Assembly: GCA_902608065.1 (NCBI GenBank)
Contig: CACLMO010000009.1
Span: 1 to 28,110, forward strand
Reading direction: 5' to 3'
Source: an uncultured Pelagibacteraceae bacterium
GTDB lineage: Bacteria; Pseudomonadota; Alphaproteobacteria; Pelagibacterales; Pelagibacteraceae
Length of the DNA: 28,110 nucleotides
The translations under genes and the position numbers were made by a program. Each line of letters begins with the position of its first letter. Position 1 is the first letter of the stretch. Below the pieces are notes generated by a model, which did no database searches, was not told the origin of the DNA, and saw only the letters and a program-made list of their open reading frames with translations. Below are positions 17,703 to 28,110 of this stretch, piece by piece.

Positions 17703-19271
17703 ATGTTAAAAAGATTATTAATGTTATTTAAAATTGGTAGAAAGTTATCTACTTCTGGAGCAATTTCATCAATTTATGAAATATATAACCCACCTACAGT
17801 AATTAAAATTATTTTTTTTGTAATTGGTTTCAGTTTTGCAAACAAAAAAAATGTTAATAATTTCTCACCAGAAGAAAAATTATGTAAGGCTTTACAAGAA
17901 ATGGGCACTACATTTATCAAATTAGGTCAATTTTTAGCAACTAGACCAGATATTATAGGTGATAGCACTTCTAAAGAATTAGAAAAACTTCAAGACAAAT
18001 TACCTCCTTTTGATTTGAATGAGGCAAAAAATATATTAAAAAAAGAAATTGGAGATAAAAATTTTCAGCAAATTACAAATATTTCTGATCCAGTTGCTGC
18101 AGCTTCGATCGCTCAAGTTCATTTTGCAAATATTGAAGTTTCAGGAAAGAAAAAAAATATAGCAATCAAAATACTTAGACCAGATATAGAGAAAATATTT
18201 AACGAAGAATTAAATGCTCTAATGCTTTTGGCTTATATTGTACAAATTCTTGTTAAAAAAACTAAAAGATTAAAATTGGTTGAAATTGTTCAATTGCTTC
18301 GTGAGATTACAAATGTAGAAATGGATCTCAGATTTGAGGCCGCAGCCGCTAATGAACTTTATGAAAATACCAAAAATGATTTGGGTTTTCGAGTTCCAAA
18401 AATTTATTGGAATCAAACAAGTAAAAAAGTTCTTTGTTTAGATAGAATAGATGGAGTTTCAATTAGAGAAGTTGAAATTATAAAATCACAAAATATAGAC
18501 ACAAAAAAGCTCGCTAAAGATATAATTCAACATTTTTTACGACATGCAGTTAGAGATGGTTTTTTTCACGCTGACATGCATCAGGGTAATTTATTCGTAG
18601 GAAAAGATGGAGCTATTATACCAGTTGATTTTGGAATAATGGGTAGATTAGATAAAAATAATAGAAAATATCTAGCAGAAATACTTTATGGATTTATTAA
18701 AAGAGACTACAAAAAAGTAGCTGAAGTACATTTTATAGCTGGTTTAGTTTCAAAGGAAGTTTCTAAAGATGAATTTGCTCAAGCCCTACGGTCAATAGGG
18801 GAACCTATTTTCGGACAGTCTGTAAAAAATATATCTGGAGGAAAATTATTAGCTCAACTTTTCGAAATTACAGAAAAGTTTAATATGCAAACTCAAATAC
18901 AATTGCTACTCTTACAAAAAACTATGGTTGTTGTTGAGGGTGTTGCTAGAAATCTTGATCCAGATACAAATATATGGAGTATATCAAGACCCATATTAGA
19001 AAATTGGCTAAAAGAAGTTAAAGATCCAATAAATAAAGCTGGCGAAGTTATAAGTGAAGCTTCAGAGGTTTTAAAAAGATTGCCAGATTTACCAATAATT
19101 ATGGACCGTGCAAATGATGTTATGGCTTTGATAGCAGAAGGTAAGTTTAATCCAAATACTTTAGCATATCGTAGCTTAAGAGAAGAGGAATTAAAATTAG
19201 AATTAATACGAAATAAGATATTAGGAGGAGTTTTAGTGCTTGTAATTTTTGTCCTCTTAGTATTCAAATAA
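17703..19271 (+). CDS. ubiB: Ubiquinone biosynthesis protein kinase-like UbiB
   Basis: This atypical kinase-like protein (522 residues from the ATG at 17703) has the family's KxGQ signature in FIKLGQFLATRPDI, the Ala-rich loop AAASIAQVHF that replaces a P-loop, DMHQGNLFV and the metal-binding VDFGIMGR. Two membrane segments lie at the extreme C-terminus (GGVLVLVIFVLLVF). It supports coenzyme Q synthesis, probably through ATPase activity at the membrane. An upstream in-frame TTG at 17688 would add five residues and overlap ubiE; I prefer the ATG, 2 bp after the ubiE stop. It is coupled with ubiE as in many Alphaproteobacteria. Confidence 0.95.
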   Translation: MLKRLLMLFKIGRKLSTSGAISSIYEIYNPPTVIKIIFFVIGFSFANKKNVNNFSPEEKLCKALQEMGTTFIKLGQFLATRPDIIGDSTSKELEKLQDKLPPFDLNEAKNILKKEIGDKNFQQITNISDPVAAASIAQVHFANIEVSGKKKNIAIKILRPDIEKIFNEELNALMLLAYIVQILVKKTKRLKLVEIVQLLREITNVEMDLRFEAAAANELYENTKNDLGFRVPKIYWNQTSKKVLCLDRIDGVSIREVEIIKSQNIDTKKLAKDIIQHFLRHAVRDGFFHADMHQGNLFVGKDGAIIPVDFGIMGRLDKNNRKYLAEILYGFIKRDYKKVAEVHFIAGLVSKEVSKDEFAQALRSIGEPIFGQSVKNISGGKLLAQLFEITEKFNMQTQIQLLLLQKTMVVVEGVARNLDPDTNIWSISRPILENWLKEVKDPINKAGEVISEASEVLKRLPDLPIIMDRANDVMALIAEGKFNPNTLAYRSLREEELKLELIRNKILGGVLVLVIFVLLVFK

Positions 19272-19278
19272 CAAAATT

Positions 19279-20484
19279 ATGAATAATTTATTAGAAAAAA
19301 AAATACTTCTAATTATTTGTGGAGGAATCTCTGCATATAAAAGCCTAGAAATAATTAGATTTCTAAAAAAAAAAGGTGCTAAAGTTAAGACAATCTTAAC
19401 TAAAAACGCTACAAAATTTATTACACCATTATCTGTTGTGTCTCTTTCTCAAGAAAAAGTTTATGAAGACTTATTTAGTCCTGAAAATGAAGCTGAAATG
19501 GATCATATATCACTTTCTAGATGGTCCGATGTAATACTTGTTGCTCCAGCAACAGCTAATACTATATCAAAATTGAGCACCGGATCATCGGATGATTTGG
19601 CTTCAACGGTAATGCTTGCTTCAGATAAAGATATTTTTTTAACACCAGCTATGAATGTTAGAATGTGGGAACATCGTTCAACTAGAGAGAATCTTAATAA
19701 ATTAAAAACATTTGGTTACAAAATCATTGGCCCAGAAACAGGTGATATGGCATGTGGAGAGTATGGTGAAGGTAAAATGACAGAACCCACTGAAATTGTT
19801 AAGCAAATTGAAAGTTATTTCACTAATTTAAATCAAAGAAAAAAATTTAAAGCTTTAGTAACTGCAGGCCCGACTCGTGAATATATTGACCCTGTTAGAT
19901 TTATAACTAACAAATCAAGTGGAAAACAAGGTTTTGAATTAGCAAAATCTCTATCAAAAAAAGGATTTGAAACTACTCTTATATCCGGACCAACCAATTT
20001 AAAAGTAGATAGAAATATAAATTTTATAAAAGTTGAAACTGCTGCTCAAATGTTTAGAGAAACACAAAATAATTTACCTGCGGATGTTGCTATATTGTCT
20101 GCGGCTGTAACAGATTTTAAAATTAAAAAACAAGAAGATCAAAAAATAAAAAAACAAAACTATGTAAATTTAAATTTAGAAATGAATATTGATATTCTAA
20201 ACTATGTTTCAAATCATAACTCACTTAGACCAAAACTAGTTATAGGATTTGCTGCAGAGACATATGATATAAAAAATAACGCAAAAAAGAAACTTATGGA
20301 AAAAAATTGTGATTGGATTGTTGCAAATGATGTTTCTAATAAATCTATAGGTTTTGAATCAGATTTTAATGAAGTTACTATATTTTATAAAAATAAAAAA
20401 ATTAACGATGAAAAATTAAGTATGAAAAAAAAATCTGAAATTTCAGACGAAATTATTGATAGAGTTATTAGCCAATTAAATTAA
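19279..20484 (+). CDS. coaBC: Bifunctional phosphopantothenoylcysteine decarboxylase / synthetase
   Basis: This 401-residue two-domain protein carries out two steps of coenzyme A synthesis. The N-terminal CoaC flavoprotein (about 1-185) has GGISAYKSLEIIRFL, the active-site His H76 (EMDHISL), PAMN at 123-126 and the conserved Cys C159 in ACGEYGEGKM. The C-terminal CoaB part (about 188-401) starts with VTAGPTREYIDPVRFITNKSSG, then has AAVTDF and, near the end, DWIVANDVS. The length is normal for Dfp. It lies 7 bp after ubiB and 6 bp before dut, so the run is probably one operon. Confidence 0.96.
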   Translation: MNNLLEKKILLIICGGISAYKSLEIIRFLKKKGAKVKTILTKNATKFITPLSVVSLSQEKVYEDLFSPENEAEMDHISLSRWSDVILVAPATANTISKLSTGSSDDLASTVMLASDKDIFLTPAMNVRMWEHRSTRENLNKLKTFGYKIIGPETGDMACGEYGEGKMTEPTEIVKQIESYFTNLNQRKKFKALVTAGPTREYIDPVRFITNKSSGKQGFELAKSLSKKGFETTLISGPTNLKVDRNINFIKVETAAQMFRETQNNLPADVAILSAAVTDFKIKKQEDQKIKKQNYVNLNLEMNIDILNYVSNHNSLRPKLVIGFAAETYDIKNNAKKKLMEKNCDWIVANDVSNKSIGFESDFNEVTIFYKNKKINDEKLSMKKKSEISDEIIDRVISQLN

Positions 20485-20490
20485 AATTTA

Positions 20491-20928
20491 ATGGTAAAAG
20501 TATTAATTAAAAAATTAGATCCAGCGGTAGAAATACCAACTTACAAAACAACAGGTGCTTCGGGTATGGATTTAATGGCTTTTATAAAAAAACCTATTAA
20601 ATTGACTCCTAAAAGTTCTTGTTTAGTGCCAACAGGACTTTCTGTTGCGTTCTCTGATAAATATGAAATACAAATAAGACCTAGGTCAGGACTAGCAGCA
20701 AAAAAAAATATATCAGTTCTAAATACACCAGGAACAATTGATAGTGACTATAGAGGTGAAATTAAAGTGATACTTTTTAATCATGGAGGTAGTGATTTCA
20801 TTATTAATAATAAAGATAGAATTGCTCAAATGATTTTGGTTCCAGTTCATAAAATGGATTTAGAAGAAGTAGAAAATTTATCTGATACCTCGAGAGGAAA
20901 AGGTGGTTTTGGGTCAACTGGAAAATAA
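20491..20928 (+). CDS. dut: dUTP diphosphatase
   Basis: This 145-residue trimeric dUTPase hydrolyses dUTP to dUMP, keeping uracil out of DNA and supplying thymidylate synthesis. All five motifs are visible: ASGMDLMA (23-30), RPRSGLA (63-69), GTIDSDYRGEI with D84 and Y87 (81-91), DRIAQMILVP (109-118) and GKGGFGSTG (136-144). It follows coaBC, the same pairing as in many Proteobacteria, and precedes moeB by 8 bp. Confidence 0.97.
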   Translation: MVKVLIKKLDPAVEIPTYKTTGASGMDLMAFIKKPIKLTPKSSCLVPTGLSVAFSDKYEIQIRPRSGLAAKKNISVLNTPGTIDSDYRGEIKVILFNHGGSDFIINNKDRIAQMILVPVHKMDLEEVENLSDTSRGKGGFGSTGK

Positions 20929-20936
20929 AAAATATA

Positions 20937-21698
20937 ATGAAATTTAATAAAAAACAAATAGAAAGATATTCAAGACAAATAATTTTAAAAAAAATCGGAA
21001 TCATTGGACAAAAAAAACTTTTAAAATCTAGTGTCTTAATTGTTGGGGCAGGTGGTTTGGGTTCTCCTGCAGCTATTTACTTGGCCGCCTTAGGTATTGG
21101 AAAAATTGGTATTATTGATAAGGACAAAGTGGAAATATCTAATCTTGCGCGACAAATAATTTTTCAAACTAATGATATTAATAAAGATAAATCATCTTCA
21201 GCAATAAACAAATTAAAAAAGATTAATCCAAATTTAGAATTTGAAGCTTTTAGAAAAAATTTGACACAAATTAATATAAATAAAATAGCAAAAAATTTTG
21301 ATTTAATTATAGATGGAAGTGATAATTTTAGGACACGTTTCTTAATTAACGATTATTGTTTAGATAAAAAAAAAATACTAGTTTCTGGGGCAATAAGTAA
21401 ATTTGATGGACAAATCTATACTTTCAATTTTTCTAAAAAAAAATCTCCATGTCTGAGATGTTTCATTCCAAAAATGCCTGACAATCCTGATATTGACAAT
21501 TGCGAATATGAAGGTGTTTTAGGTCCTTTAGCAGGTATAGTTGGTTCAATTCAGGCCAATGAAGCAGTAAAAGAAATTCTTAAAATTGGTGATTCACTCT
21601 GTGGGTATATACTGATTATAAATGCATTGAAACTAACTTTCAGAAAAATAAAACTAAATAAACGATCAGATTGTTATTGTAATGAACAAAAATTATAA
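20937..21698 (+). CDS. moeB: MoeB/ThiF-family adenylyltransferase
   Basis: This 253-residue E1-like enzyme adenylates the C-terminal glycine of a small sulfur carrier such as MoaD or ThiS. Visible features are RYSRQIIL near the N-terminus, the nucleotide-binding GAGGLGSP at 37-44, D61, the R72 region (NLARQ), DGSDN at 126-130 and the zinc cysteines C172/C175 (CLRC) and C246/C248. The last pair is spaced C-x-C instead of the usual C-x-x-C. There is no C-terminal rhodanese domain. The choice between molybdopterin and thiamine pathways cannot be made from sequence; no moaD or thiS is nearby. Its end overlaps the next gene by 17 bp. Confidence 0.88.
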   Translation: MKFNKKQIERYSRQIILKKIGIIGQKKLLKSSVLIVGAGGLGSPAAIYLAALGIGKIGIIDKDKVEISNLARQIIFQTNDINKDKSSSAINKLKKINPNLEFEAFRKNLTQININKIAKNFDLIIDGSDNFRTRFLINDYCLDKKKILVSGAISKFDGQIYTFNFSKKKSPCLRCFIPKMPDNPDIDNCEYEGVLGPLAGIVGSIQANEAVKEILKIGDSLCGYILIINALKLTFRKIKLNKRSDCYCNEQKL

Positions 21699-22155
21699 AT
21701 TAAATTTTATTTTTTTATTTTTTTTTTTAATATTTATATTTTTTTCTTCCAAATTATACGCTGAAGAATCTGTAAATTTTTTATCTTTAAGAAACAGTGA
21801 AGTTAATTTGAGACAAGGACCTTCTTTTAAATATCCTATCAAACTAGTTTATAAGAAAAAATATTTACCTGTTATTATTTTAGATAAATCAGAAACCTGG
21901 AGAAAAATTAAGGACTATGAAAATAACTCTGGTTGGATACATATTTCACAATTATCAAAAAAAAGGTCAGCTATAAATATAAAAGAAAATTCTGTTCTCT
22001 ATAAAAAACCCACAATCTACTCAAAACCAATTGCGAAAGTTGAAGTGGGAAGATTAGTTTTAGTTAAAAAATGTAAGCAAAAGTGGTGTAAAATTATTAC
22101 TGGAGATTTTAATGGATGGGTTTTAAAAAATTATTTATGGGGAAAATTTAATTAA
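21682..22155 (+). CDS. Secreted or periplasmic SH3-domain protein
   Basis: This 157-residue protein begins with a strongly hydrophobic signal peptide (residues 8-22, extremely Phe-rich) and a likely cleavage after LYA at residue 27. The mature part has two bacterial SH3-like repeats: one at about 31-92 (EVNLRQGPSFKYPI, then WRKIKDYENNSGWIHISQL) and one at about 95-155 (ENSVLYKKPTIYSKPI, then WCKIITGDFNGWVLKNYLWG). Such proteins are common in Alphaproteobacteria; the role is not well defined, and binding to the cell wall is a guess. It starts inside moeB and is convergent with katG, with a 12-bp gap. Confidence 0.85.
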   Translation: MNKNYKLNFIFLFFFLIFIFFSSKLYAEESVNFLSLRNSEVNLRQGPSFKYPIKLVYKKKYLPVIILDKSETWRKIKDYENNSGWIHISQLSKKRSAINIKENSVLYKKPTIYSKPIAKVEVGRLVLVKKCKQKWCKIITGDFNGWVLKNYLWGKFN

Positions 22156-22167
22156 AATTTTTAAATT

Positions 22168-24410
<2,243 letters not shown>

Positions 24411-24423
24411 GTAGAGTCAATAT

Positions 24424-24440
24424 ATTAGAACTATTCTAAT
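24424..24440. promoter_or_regulatory. Candidate Irr/ICE-type box 2 upstream of katG
   Basis: The 15-bp core TTAGAACTATTCTAA is a perfect interrupted palindrome and fits the inner part of the Irr box; the two outermost bases differ. The related Fur-family regulator PerR recognises a very similar palindrome. It lies 43-59 bp upstream of katG, where a -35 region might be, and downstream of the irr stop. Confidence 0.7.
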
Positions 24441-24476
24441 TTATTTTTTTGATTTAATAATTTTGTAATATTTAAT

Positions 24477-24893
24477 TTAATTAATATCTACAATTTTAAC
24501 TAGAACTTCTACAGATTTAATTTTTTTTCCATTTGGTGTGTTAGGTAAAGTGTTTATTGAAACATGATCTTCTTCTATATCTACCAATTGAGACGTGTCT
24601 TCATCATAAAAATGATGGTGATGTGTTGTGTTTGTATCAAAAAAAGTTTTGTTACCTTTTAGCGAAATTTCTTTTAAATATCCTTTTTCTTTAAAGGCAT
24701 GCACCGTATTGTATAATGTCGCAACAGAAATTTTTTTTTTACTTTCTTTTTCTGCAATTTTTTTTAATTTTTCAATTGTAAAATGAAATGTTTTTTTTCT
24801 ATCAAAAAGTATCTTACATATAGCAAGCCTCTGTTTTGTAGACCTCAATCCAACGGCTCTAAGCCTTTTTATATGATTTTTTAATTGATCCAT
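24477..24893 (-). CDS. irr: Irr-type Fur-family regulator
   Basis: This 138-residue Fur-family protein has a winged helix (about 10-85, with LRSTKQRLAICKILF and ISVATLYNTVHAFKEKGYL). The regulatory metal or haem residues are H37, D86, four consecutive histidines at 91-94 and D105. The histidine cluster and the absence of any CxxC zinc site are typical of Irr; PerR and Zur keep CxxC pairs. Irr senses haem and iron status in Alphaproteobacteria and represses or activates iron and haem genes. It has no Cys-Pro haem motif at the N-terminus. It is divergent from fabA and upstream of katG, and Irr-like boxes lie on both sides, so autoregulation and control of katG are likely. Confidence 0.88.
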   Translation of the reverse strand: MDQLKNHIKRLRAVGLRSTKQRLAICKILFDRKKTFHFTIEKLKKIAEKESKKKISVATLYNTVHAFKEKGYLKEISLKGNKTFFDTNTTHHHHFYDEDTSQLVDIEEDHVSINTLPNTPNGKKIKSVEVLVKIVDIN

Positions 24894-24928
24894 TTCGTTT
24901 AAAAACAGTGCTTTTGTTGTATTTTTAA

Positions 24929-24945
24929 TTTATAATCGTTCTAAG
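24929..24945. promoter_or_regulatory. Candidate Irr/ICE-type box between irr and fabA
   Basis: TTTATAATCGTTCTAAG matches the Irr box pattern at all but two defined positions, and like box 1 it has T at position 5. It is 36 bp upstream of irr and 48 bp upstream of fabA in the 99-bp divergent gap. It could mediate autoregulation of irr, control of fabA-fabB, or both. Confidence 0.55.
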
Positions 24946-24992
24946 CTAAATATATGTAATAAAGTATATTAATCAAGTATTAGTTTACTTAT

Positions 24993-25499
24993 ATGATAAA
25001 AAAAAACAGCTTTAAATATGAAGAATTAATTGACTGTGCTAATGGAAAATTGTTTGGTCCAGGAAATGCAAAATTACCATCACCACCAATGTTAATGTTT
25101 GACAGAATTACTAACATCCAAAATACTAAAGGTTTATTTAATAAAGGATTTGTAGAAGCAGAGCTCGATATAAAAAAAAATTTATGGTTTTTTGATTGCC
25201 ATTTTAAAGAAGATCCAGTTATGCCTGGATGTCTTGGTTTAGATGCTATGTGGCAGTTGGTAGGATTTTATTTAGGATGGATAGGAGAGCCAGGAAAAGG
25301 ACGTGCTCTTGGAGTAAATTCTGTTAAATTTACTGGTGAAGTACTTATAAATGCCAAAATTGCAAAATATAAGATTGATATAAAAAAAGTTTTAAAAAAA
25401 ACGGGAACTGTCGTAGGCTTGGCGAATGGAGTGTTATACGCTGACAATAAAGAAATTTATGAGGCAGAAAATTTGAAAGTAGGATTGTTTAAATCATGA
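24993..25499 (+). CDS. fabA: 3-hydroxydecanoyl-ACP dehydratase/isomerase
   Basis: This 168-residue enzyme makes and isomerises the trans-2 double bond that begins unsaturated fatty acid synthesis. The active-site residues H70 ([15 protein letters not shown]) and D84 ([11 protein letters not shown]) sit at the same numbers as in E. coli FabA, and [11 protein letters not shown] is present near 29-39. It overlaps fabB by 4 bp (ATGA), which indicates coupled translation. Its location beside irr follows the order seen in Rhizobiales. Confidence 0.97.
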   Translation: MIKKNSFKYEELIDCANGKLFGPGNAKLPSPPMLMFDRITNIQNTKGLFNKGFVEAELDIKKNLWFFDCHFKEDPVMPGCLGLDAMWQLVGFYLGWIGEPGKGRALGVNSVKFTGEVLINAKIAKYKIDIKKVLKKTGTVVGLANGVLYADNKEIYEAENLKVGLFKS

Positions 25500-26707
25500 A
25501 AAAAGTAGTAATTACTGGAATTGGTGTTGTTTCTTGTCTAGGTAATAATCAAGAAGAAGTTTATCGATCTCTGATTAATTCAAAATCAGGAATTACGTTT
25601 TGTGAAGAATATAAGGAGTATAACTTAAAAAGTAATATTCATGGCAAACCAAACATCAAACTTGAAGATCATGTTGACAGAAAAATAATCAGATTCATGG
25701 GTGATGGATCAGCTTATAATTATATAGCTATGAAAGAAGCGGTTAAAGACTCTGGTCTTGAAGAAAAAGATGTAAGTAACATTTCAAGTGGCATGATCAT
25801 GGGATCTGGAGGTCCTTCAATTAAAAATGTTATTTTAGCAGCTGACAAGACACGAGAAAAAAATCCAAAAAAAATGGGACCATTTGTAGTTCCTAGAACA
25901 ATGGCTAGTACTGCTTCAGCTACTTTAGCCGTTCCATTTAAGATAAAAGGAGTAAATTACACAATTAGCTCAGCCTGTGCTACCAGCGGACATTGTATTG
26001 GAAATGCAATGGAGCTAATCCAATTAGGAAAACAAAAAATAATTTTTGCAGGCGGAAGTGATGAAGTTCATTTTGCTTTAACTGCAATGTTTGATGCAAT
26101 GACAGCTTTATCATCTAAGTATAATGATACTCCAGAGAAAGCATCTAGACCATACGACAAAACTAGAGATGGGTTTGTAATTTCAGGTGGTGGTGGTGTT
26201 CTGGTTTTAGAAGAATACGAACATGCAAAAGCAAGGGGAGCTAAAATTTATGCAGAGATTACTGGCTACGGAGCTACATCTGATGGTTATGATATGGTTG
26301 CTCCTTCAGGAGAAGGTGCGGTAAGATGTATGAATATGGCTTTAAGTACTAGTAAAAATAAAATTGATTATATAAATACACATGGAACTTCAACACCTGT
26401 GGGAGATATTACTGAGCTTAAGGCAGTTAGTGAAGCTTTTAAAAGTTCAATACCAAAAATAAGTTCTACAAAATCACTTTCTGGTCACTCGCTAGGAGCT
26501 ACATCAGTACATGAGGCCGTTTATAGTTTAATTATGATGAAAAATAATTTCATATCTGCTTCAATAAATATTAATGAAATGGATGAAGAAGCAAAAAAAT
26601 ATCCAATAGTTACGAAAGTTGAAAAAGATGTAACTTTAAACGCAGTAATGTCTAATAGTTTTGGATTCGGTGGAACAAACGCAACTTTAATCTTTGAAAA
26701 AATATAA
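25496..26707 (+). CDS. fabB: 3-oxoacyl-ACP synthase I
   Basis: This 403-residue condensing enzyme has the catalytic triad C161 ([13 protein letters not shown]), H296 ([11 protein letters not shown]) and H331 ([11 protein letters not shown]), and the Gly-rich [14 protein letters not shown] tail. It elongates the cis-3-decenoyl intermediate made by FabA, so the pair supplies unsaturated membrane lipids. It is followed after 3 bp by an ORF that starts as fabI, the expected third gene of the operon. Confidence 0.97.
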   Translation: MKKVVITGIGVVSCLGNNQEEVYRSLINSKSGITFCEEYKEYNLKSNIHGKPNIKLEDHVDRKIIRFMGDGSAYNYIAMKEAVKDSGLEEKDVSNISSGMIMGSGGPSIKNVILAADKTREKNPKKMGPFVVPRTMASTASATLAVPFKIKGVNYTISSACATSGHCIGNAMELIQLGKQKIIFAGGSDEVHFALTAMFDAMTALSSKYNDTPEKASRPYDKTRDGFVISGGGGVLVLEEYEHAKARGAKIYAEITGYGATSDGYDMVAPSGEGAVRCMNMALSTSKNKIDYINTHGTSTPVGDITELKAVSEAFKSSIPKISSTKSLSGHSLGATSVHEAVYSLIMMKNNFISASININEMDEEAKKYPIVTKVEKDVTLNAVMSNSFGFGGTNATLIFEKI

Positions 26708-26710
26708 TTT

Positions 26711-27571
26711 ATGAGTTTGTTAATAGGAAAAAAAGGTTTGATAATGGGAGTGGCAAATGATCGATCTATTGCATGGGGAATAGCTAAAAAATTATCTGAA
26801 CATGGTGCGGAGCTTGCTTTTACATACCTAGGTGACGCTTTAAAAAAAAGAGTTGTTCCAATAGCTGACCCAGTTGCAGGAATAGCAATGGGCTTAATAA
26901 AAGAAAAAGAAGAATTTTCTGTATTATCAGATATTTTGGGAGACGAAGATCACTTAGGAGATATGGATTTTAAAGTAGCAGGAACAAAAAATGGAATTAC
27001 TTCATTACAAATGGATATAAAAATTACCGGAATCACATTTGAAATTATGGAACAGGCGTTAAGTCAAGCTAAAGAAGGAAGAGCTCATATTCTTGAAGAG
27101 ATGAGTAAAACAATTAAGACTTCAAGAAAAGAAGTGTCTAAACATACTCCAAAAATTGAAACTATTACAGTTGACAAAAAAGATATAGCTGCAGTTATTG
27201 GAAAAGGTGGAGCTACCATCAGAGAGATTGTAGAATTATCTGGTGCAAAAGTTGATGTTAAAGATACAGGTGAAGTTACTATTGCAGCACCAGATGAAGC
27301 ATCAAGAAATAAAGCAATGGAAATGGTAAAAAATATAATTGCTAAACCAGAAATGGGAAAAATTTATAAAGGAAAAGTTGTAAAAATAATGGAATTTGGA
27401 GCTTTTGTAAATTTTTTAGGAAAACAAGATGGACTGGTTCATATTTCACAACTTGCTGGAAAAAGAGTTTCTAAAGTATCGGATGTTGTAAAAGAAGGAG
27501 ATGAAGTTTCAGTAAAAGTTATAGGCTTTGATAGAGGTAAAGTTAAACTTTCGATTAAAGAAGCAAGTTAA
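26711..27571 (+). CDS. Chimeric ORF: FabI N-terminus joined in frame to PNPase C-terminus
   Basis: The 286-residue ORF is two unrelated proteins in one frame. Residues 1 to about 50 are the start of enoyl-ACP reductase FabI ([17 protein letters not shown], then [18 protein letters not shown]). From about residue 49 on it is the C-terminal third of polynucleotide phosphorylase: [12 protein letters not shown], then [19 protein letters not shown] with the catalytic aspartates of the second RNase PH domain. A KH domain ([12 protein letters not shown]) and an S1 domain ([23 protein letters not shown]) follow. The first PNPase domain and the FabI catalytic part are absent, so neither activity is expected. 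It follows fabB by 3 bp, where intact fabI would be. It most likely reflects an inversion or chimeric assembly and not a working fusion enzyme. Confidence 0.9.
   Translation: MSLLIGKKGLIMGVANDRSIAWGIAKKLSEHGAELAFTYLGDALKKRVVPIADPVAGIAMGLIKEKEEFSVLSDILGDEDHLGDMDFKVAGTKNGITSLQMDIKITGITFEIMEQALSQAKEGRAHILEEMSKTIKTSRKEVSKHTPKIETITVDKKDIAAVIGKGGATIREIVELSGAKVDVKDTGEVTIAAPDEASRNKAMEMVKNIIAKPEMGKIYKGKVVKIMEFGAFVNFLGKQDGLVHISQLAGKRVSKVSDVVKEGDEVSVKVIGFDRGKVKLSIKEAS
26852..26869. other. fabI/pnp junction
   Basis: Codons 48-53 (VVPIAD) are where the ORF changes from FabI to PNPase sequence. FabI normally reads KRVxPLA here and PNPase normally reads [15 protein letters not shown], so both parents can share a VPI stretch. 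The exact breakpoint is therefore hidden in a likely microhomology around GTTCCAATAGC. Confidence 0.75.
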
Positions 27572-27573
27572 AT

Positions 27574-28110
27574 TTACGTAATATTTTTTGGGTTAGGCAT
27601 TCCAATTTTATTATATCCAGCATCGACATAATGAATTTCACCTGTTACAGCTGCGGACAAGTCACTTAAAAGATATAAAGCTGATCCTCCAACATCATTT
27701 ATATCCACATTTCTTTTTAAAAGAGAATGATCTTCATTCCATTTGTAAAGAAATTTTGCATCACCGATTGCTGAAGCAGCTAATGTTTTAATTGGACCAG
27801 CGCTAATTGCATTTACTCTTATTCCTTTTGATCCTAAGTCTCTGGCTAGGTATTTTACACTACTTTCTAAAGCTGCCTTACAAACACCCATTACATTATA
27901 ATTTGGGATAACCCTAGAAGACTCATAAGTTAACGTTAGCATACTTGATCCTTTGCTCATAATTTTTGATGCTTCTTTTGCAATTTCCGTGAGTGAAAAA
28001 CATGAAATCAACATACTTTTTAAAAAATTTTCTCTTGAAGTGTTTATATATTCACCCGAAAGTTCTGATCTATCTGAAAAAGCTATTGCATGAACAACAA
28101 AATCCAAGTT
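27574..28110 (-). CDS. fabI: Enoyl-ACP reductase FabI, C-terminal part (runs off right edge)
   Basis: The minus strand from the window edge gives about 178 residues of FabI, from LDFVVHAIAFSDRSELSGEY to the stop at 27576-27574. The active-site Tyr and Lys are present in TYESSRVIPNYNVMGVCKAALE, followed by AISAGPIKTLAASAI and the nucleotide-binding C-terminal VTGEIHYVDAGYN. This is an SDR enzyme for the last step of fatty acid elongation. About 90 N-terminal residues lie beyond the window. The TTG at 28107 is internal, not a start. The end is convergent with the PNPase part, 2 bp apart. Together with residues 1-50 of the ORF on the plus strand it would nearly rebuild one FabI; there is no overlap between the two pieces. 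Confidence 0.93.
   Translation of the reverse strand, partial: NLDFVVHAIAFSDRSELSGEYINTSRENFLKSMLISCFSLTEIAKEASKIMSKGSSMLTLTYESSRVIPNYNVMGVCKAALESSVKYLARDLGSKGIRVNAISAGPIKTLAASAIGDAKFLYKWNEDHSLLKRNVDINDVGGSALYLLSDLSAAVTGEIHYVDAGYNKIGMPNPKNIT

Noticed and set aside
26711..27571. A genuine new bifunctional FabI-PNPase enzyme
   Set aside because: The FabI part lacks its catalytic residues and the PNPase part lacks its first RNase PH domain, and the missing part of FabI lies inverted next to it. Rearrangement or artefact explains this better.

Overview
This 28.1 kb window looks like the chromosome of a streamlined alphaproteobacterium of the SAR11 (Pelagibacterales) type. The evidence is very low GC in most genes, gaps of 0-60 bp between most genes, several overlapping genes, and gene sets and orders typical of Alphaproteobacteria: ChvG/ChvI, RegB/RegA, ubiB-ubiE-mutM-rpsT-dnaA, and irr-fabA-fabB-fabI beside pnp. 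The assignment is from content and recognised protein families, not from a search. No tRNA, rRNA, CRISPR array or insertion sequence was seen.

Layout. Positions 1-4012, minus strand: polA, then chvI and the N-terminal part of chvG, which runs off the left edge. 4069-5594, plus: an ABC-2 type ATPase without a permease, and bioY. 5587-10706: the redox two-component pair regA and regB (both minus) flank a plus-strand polyamine operon of ornithine decarboxylase, a deoxyhypusine synthase-like enzyme and a ureohydrolase. 10714-16943, minus: the replication block, in transcription order mutM, rpsT, dnaA, dnaN, gyrB; recF is absent from its usual place. 16996-22155, plus: a tight run of ubiE, ubiB, coaBC, dut, moeB and a secreted SH3-domain protein. 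22168-24893, minus: irr followed by katG. 24993-26707, plus: fabA and fabB for unsaturated fatty acids.

Regulation. Three 17-bp palindromes resembling the Irr/ICE box (TTTAGAA-N3-TTCTAAA type) lie near irr: two upstream of katG and one between irr and fabA. They suggest that the Fur-family protein controls the catalase-peroxidase and itself or the fab operon. A 12-bp paired palindrome lies between regA and the ornithine decarboxylase, and imperfect direct repeats lie upstream of dnaA.

The most unusual feature is at the right end. The ORF following fabB begins as FabI (about 50 residues) and then becomes the C-terminal third of polynucleotide phosphorylase (PNPase) in the same frame. The C-terminal two thirds of FabI lies next to it on the opposite strand. 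This is what an inversion of the block between a fabI breakpoint and a pnp breakpoint would produce, or an inverted chimera made during DNA amplification or assembly. Because both genes are normally important or essential, an artefact is the more likely explanation, but the sequence to the right would decide it.
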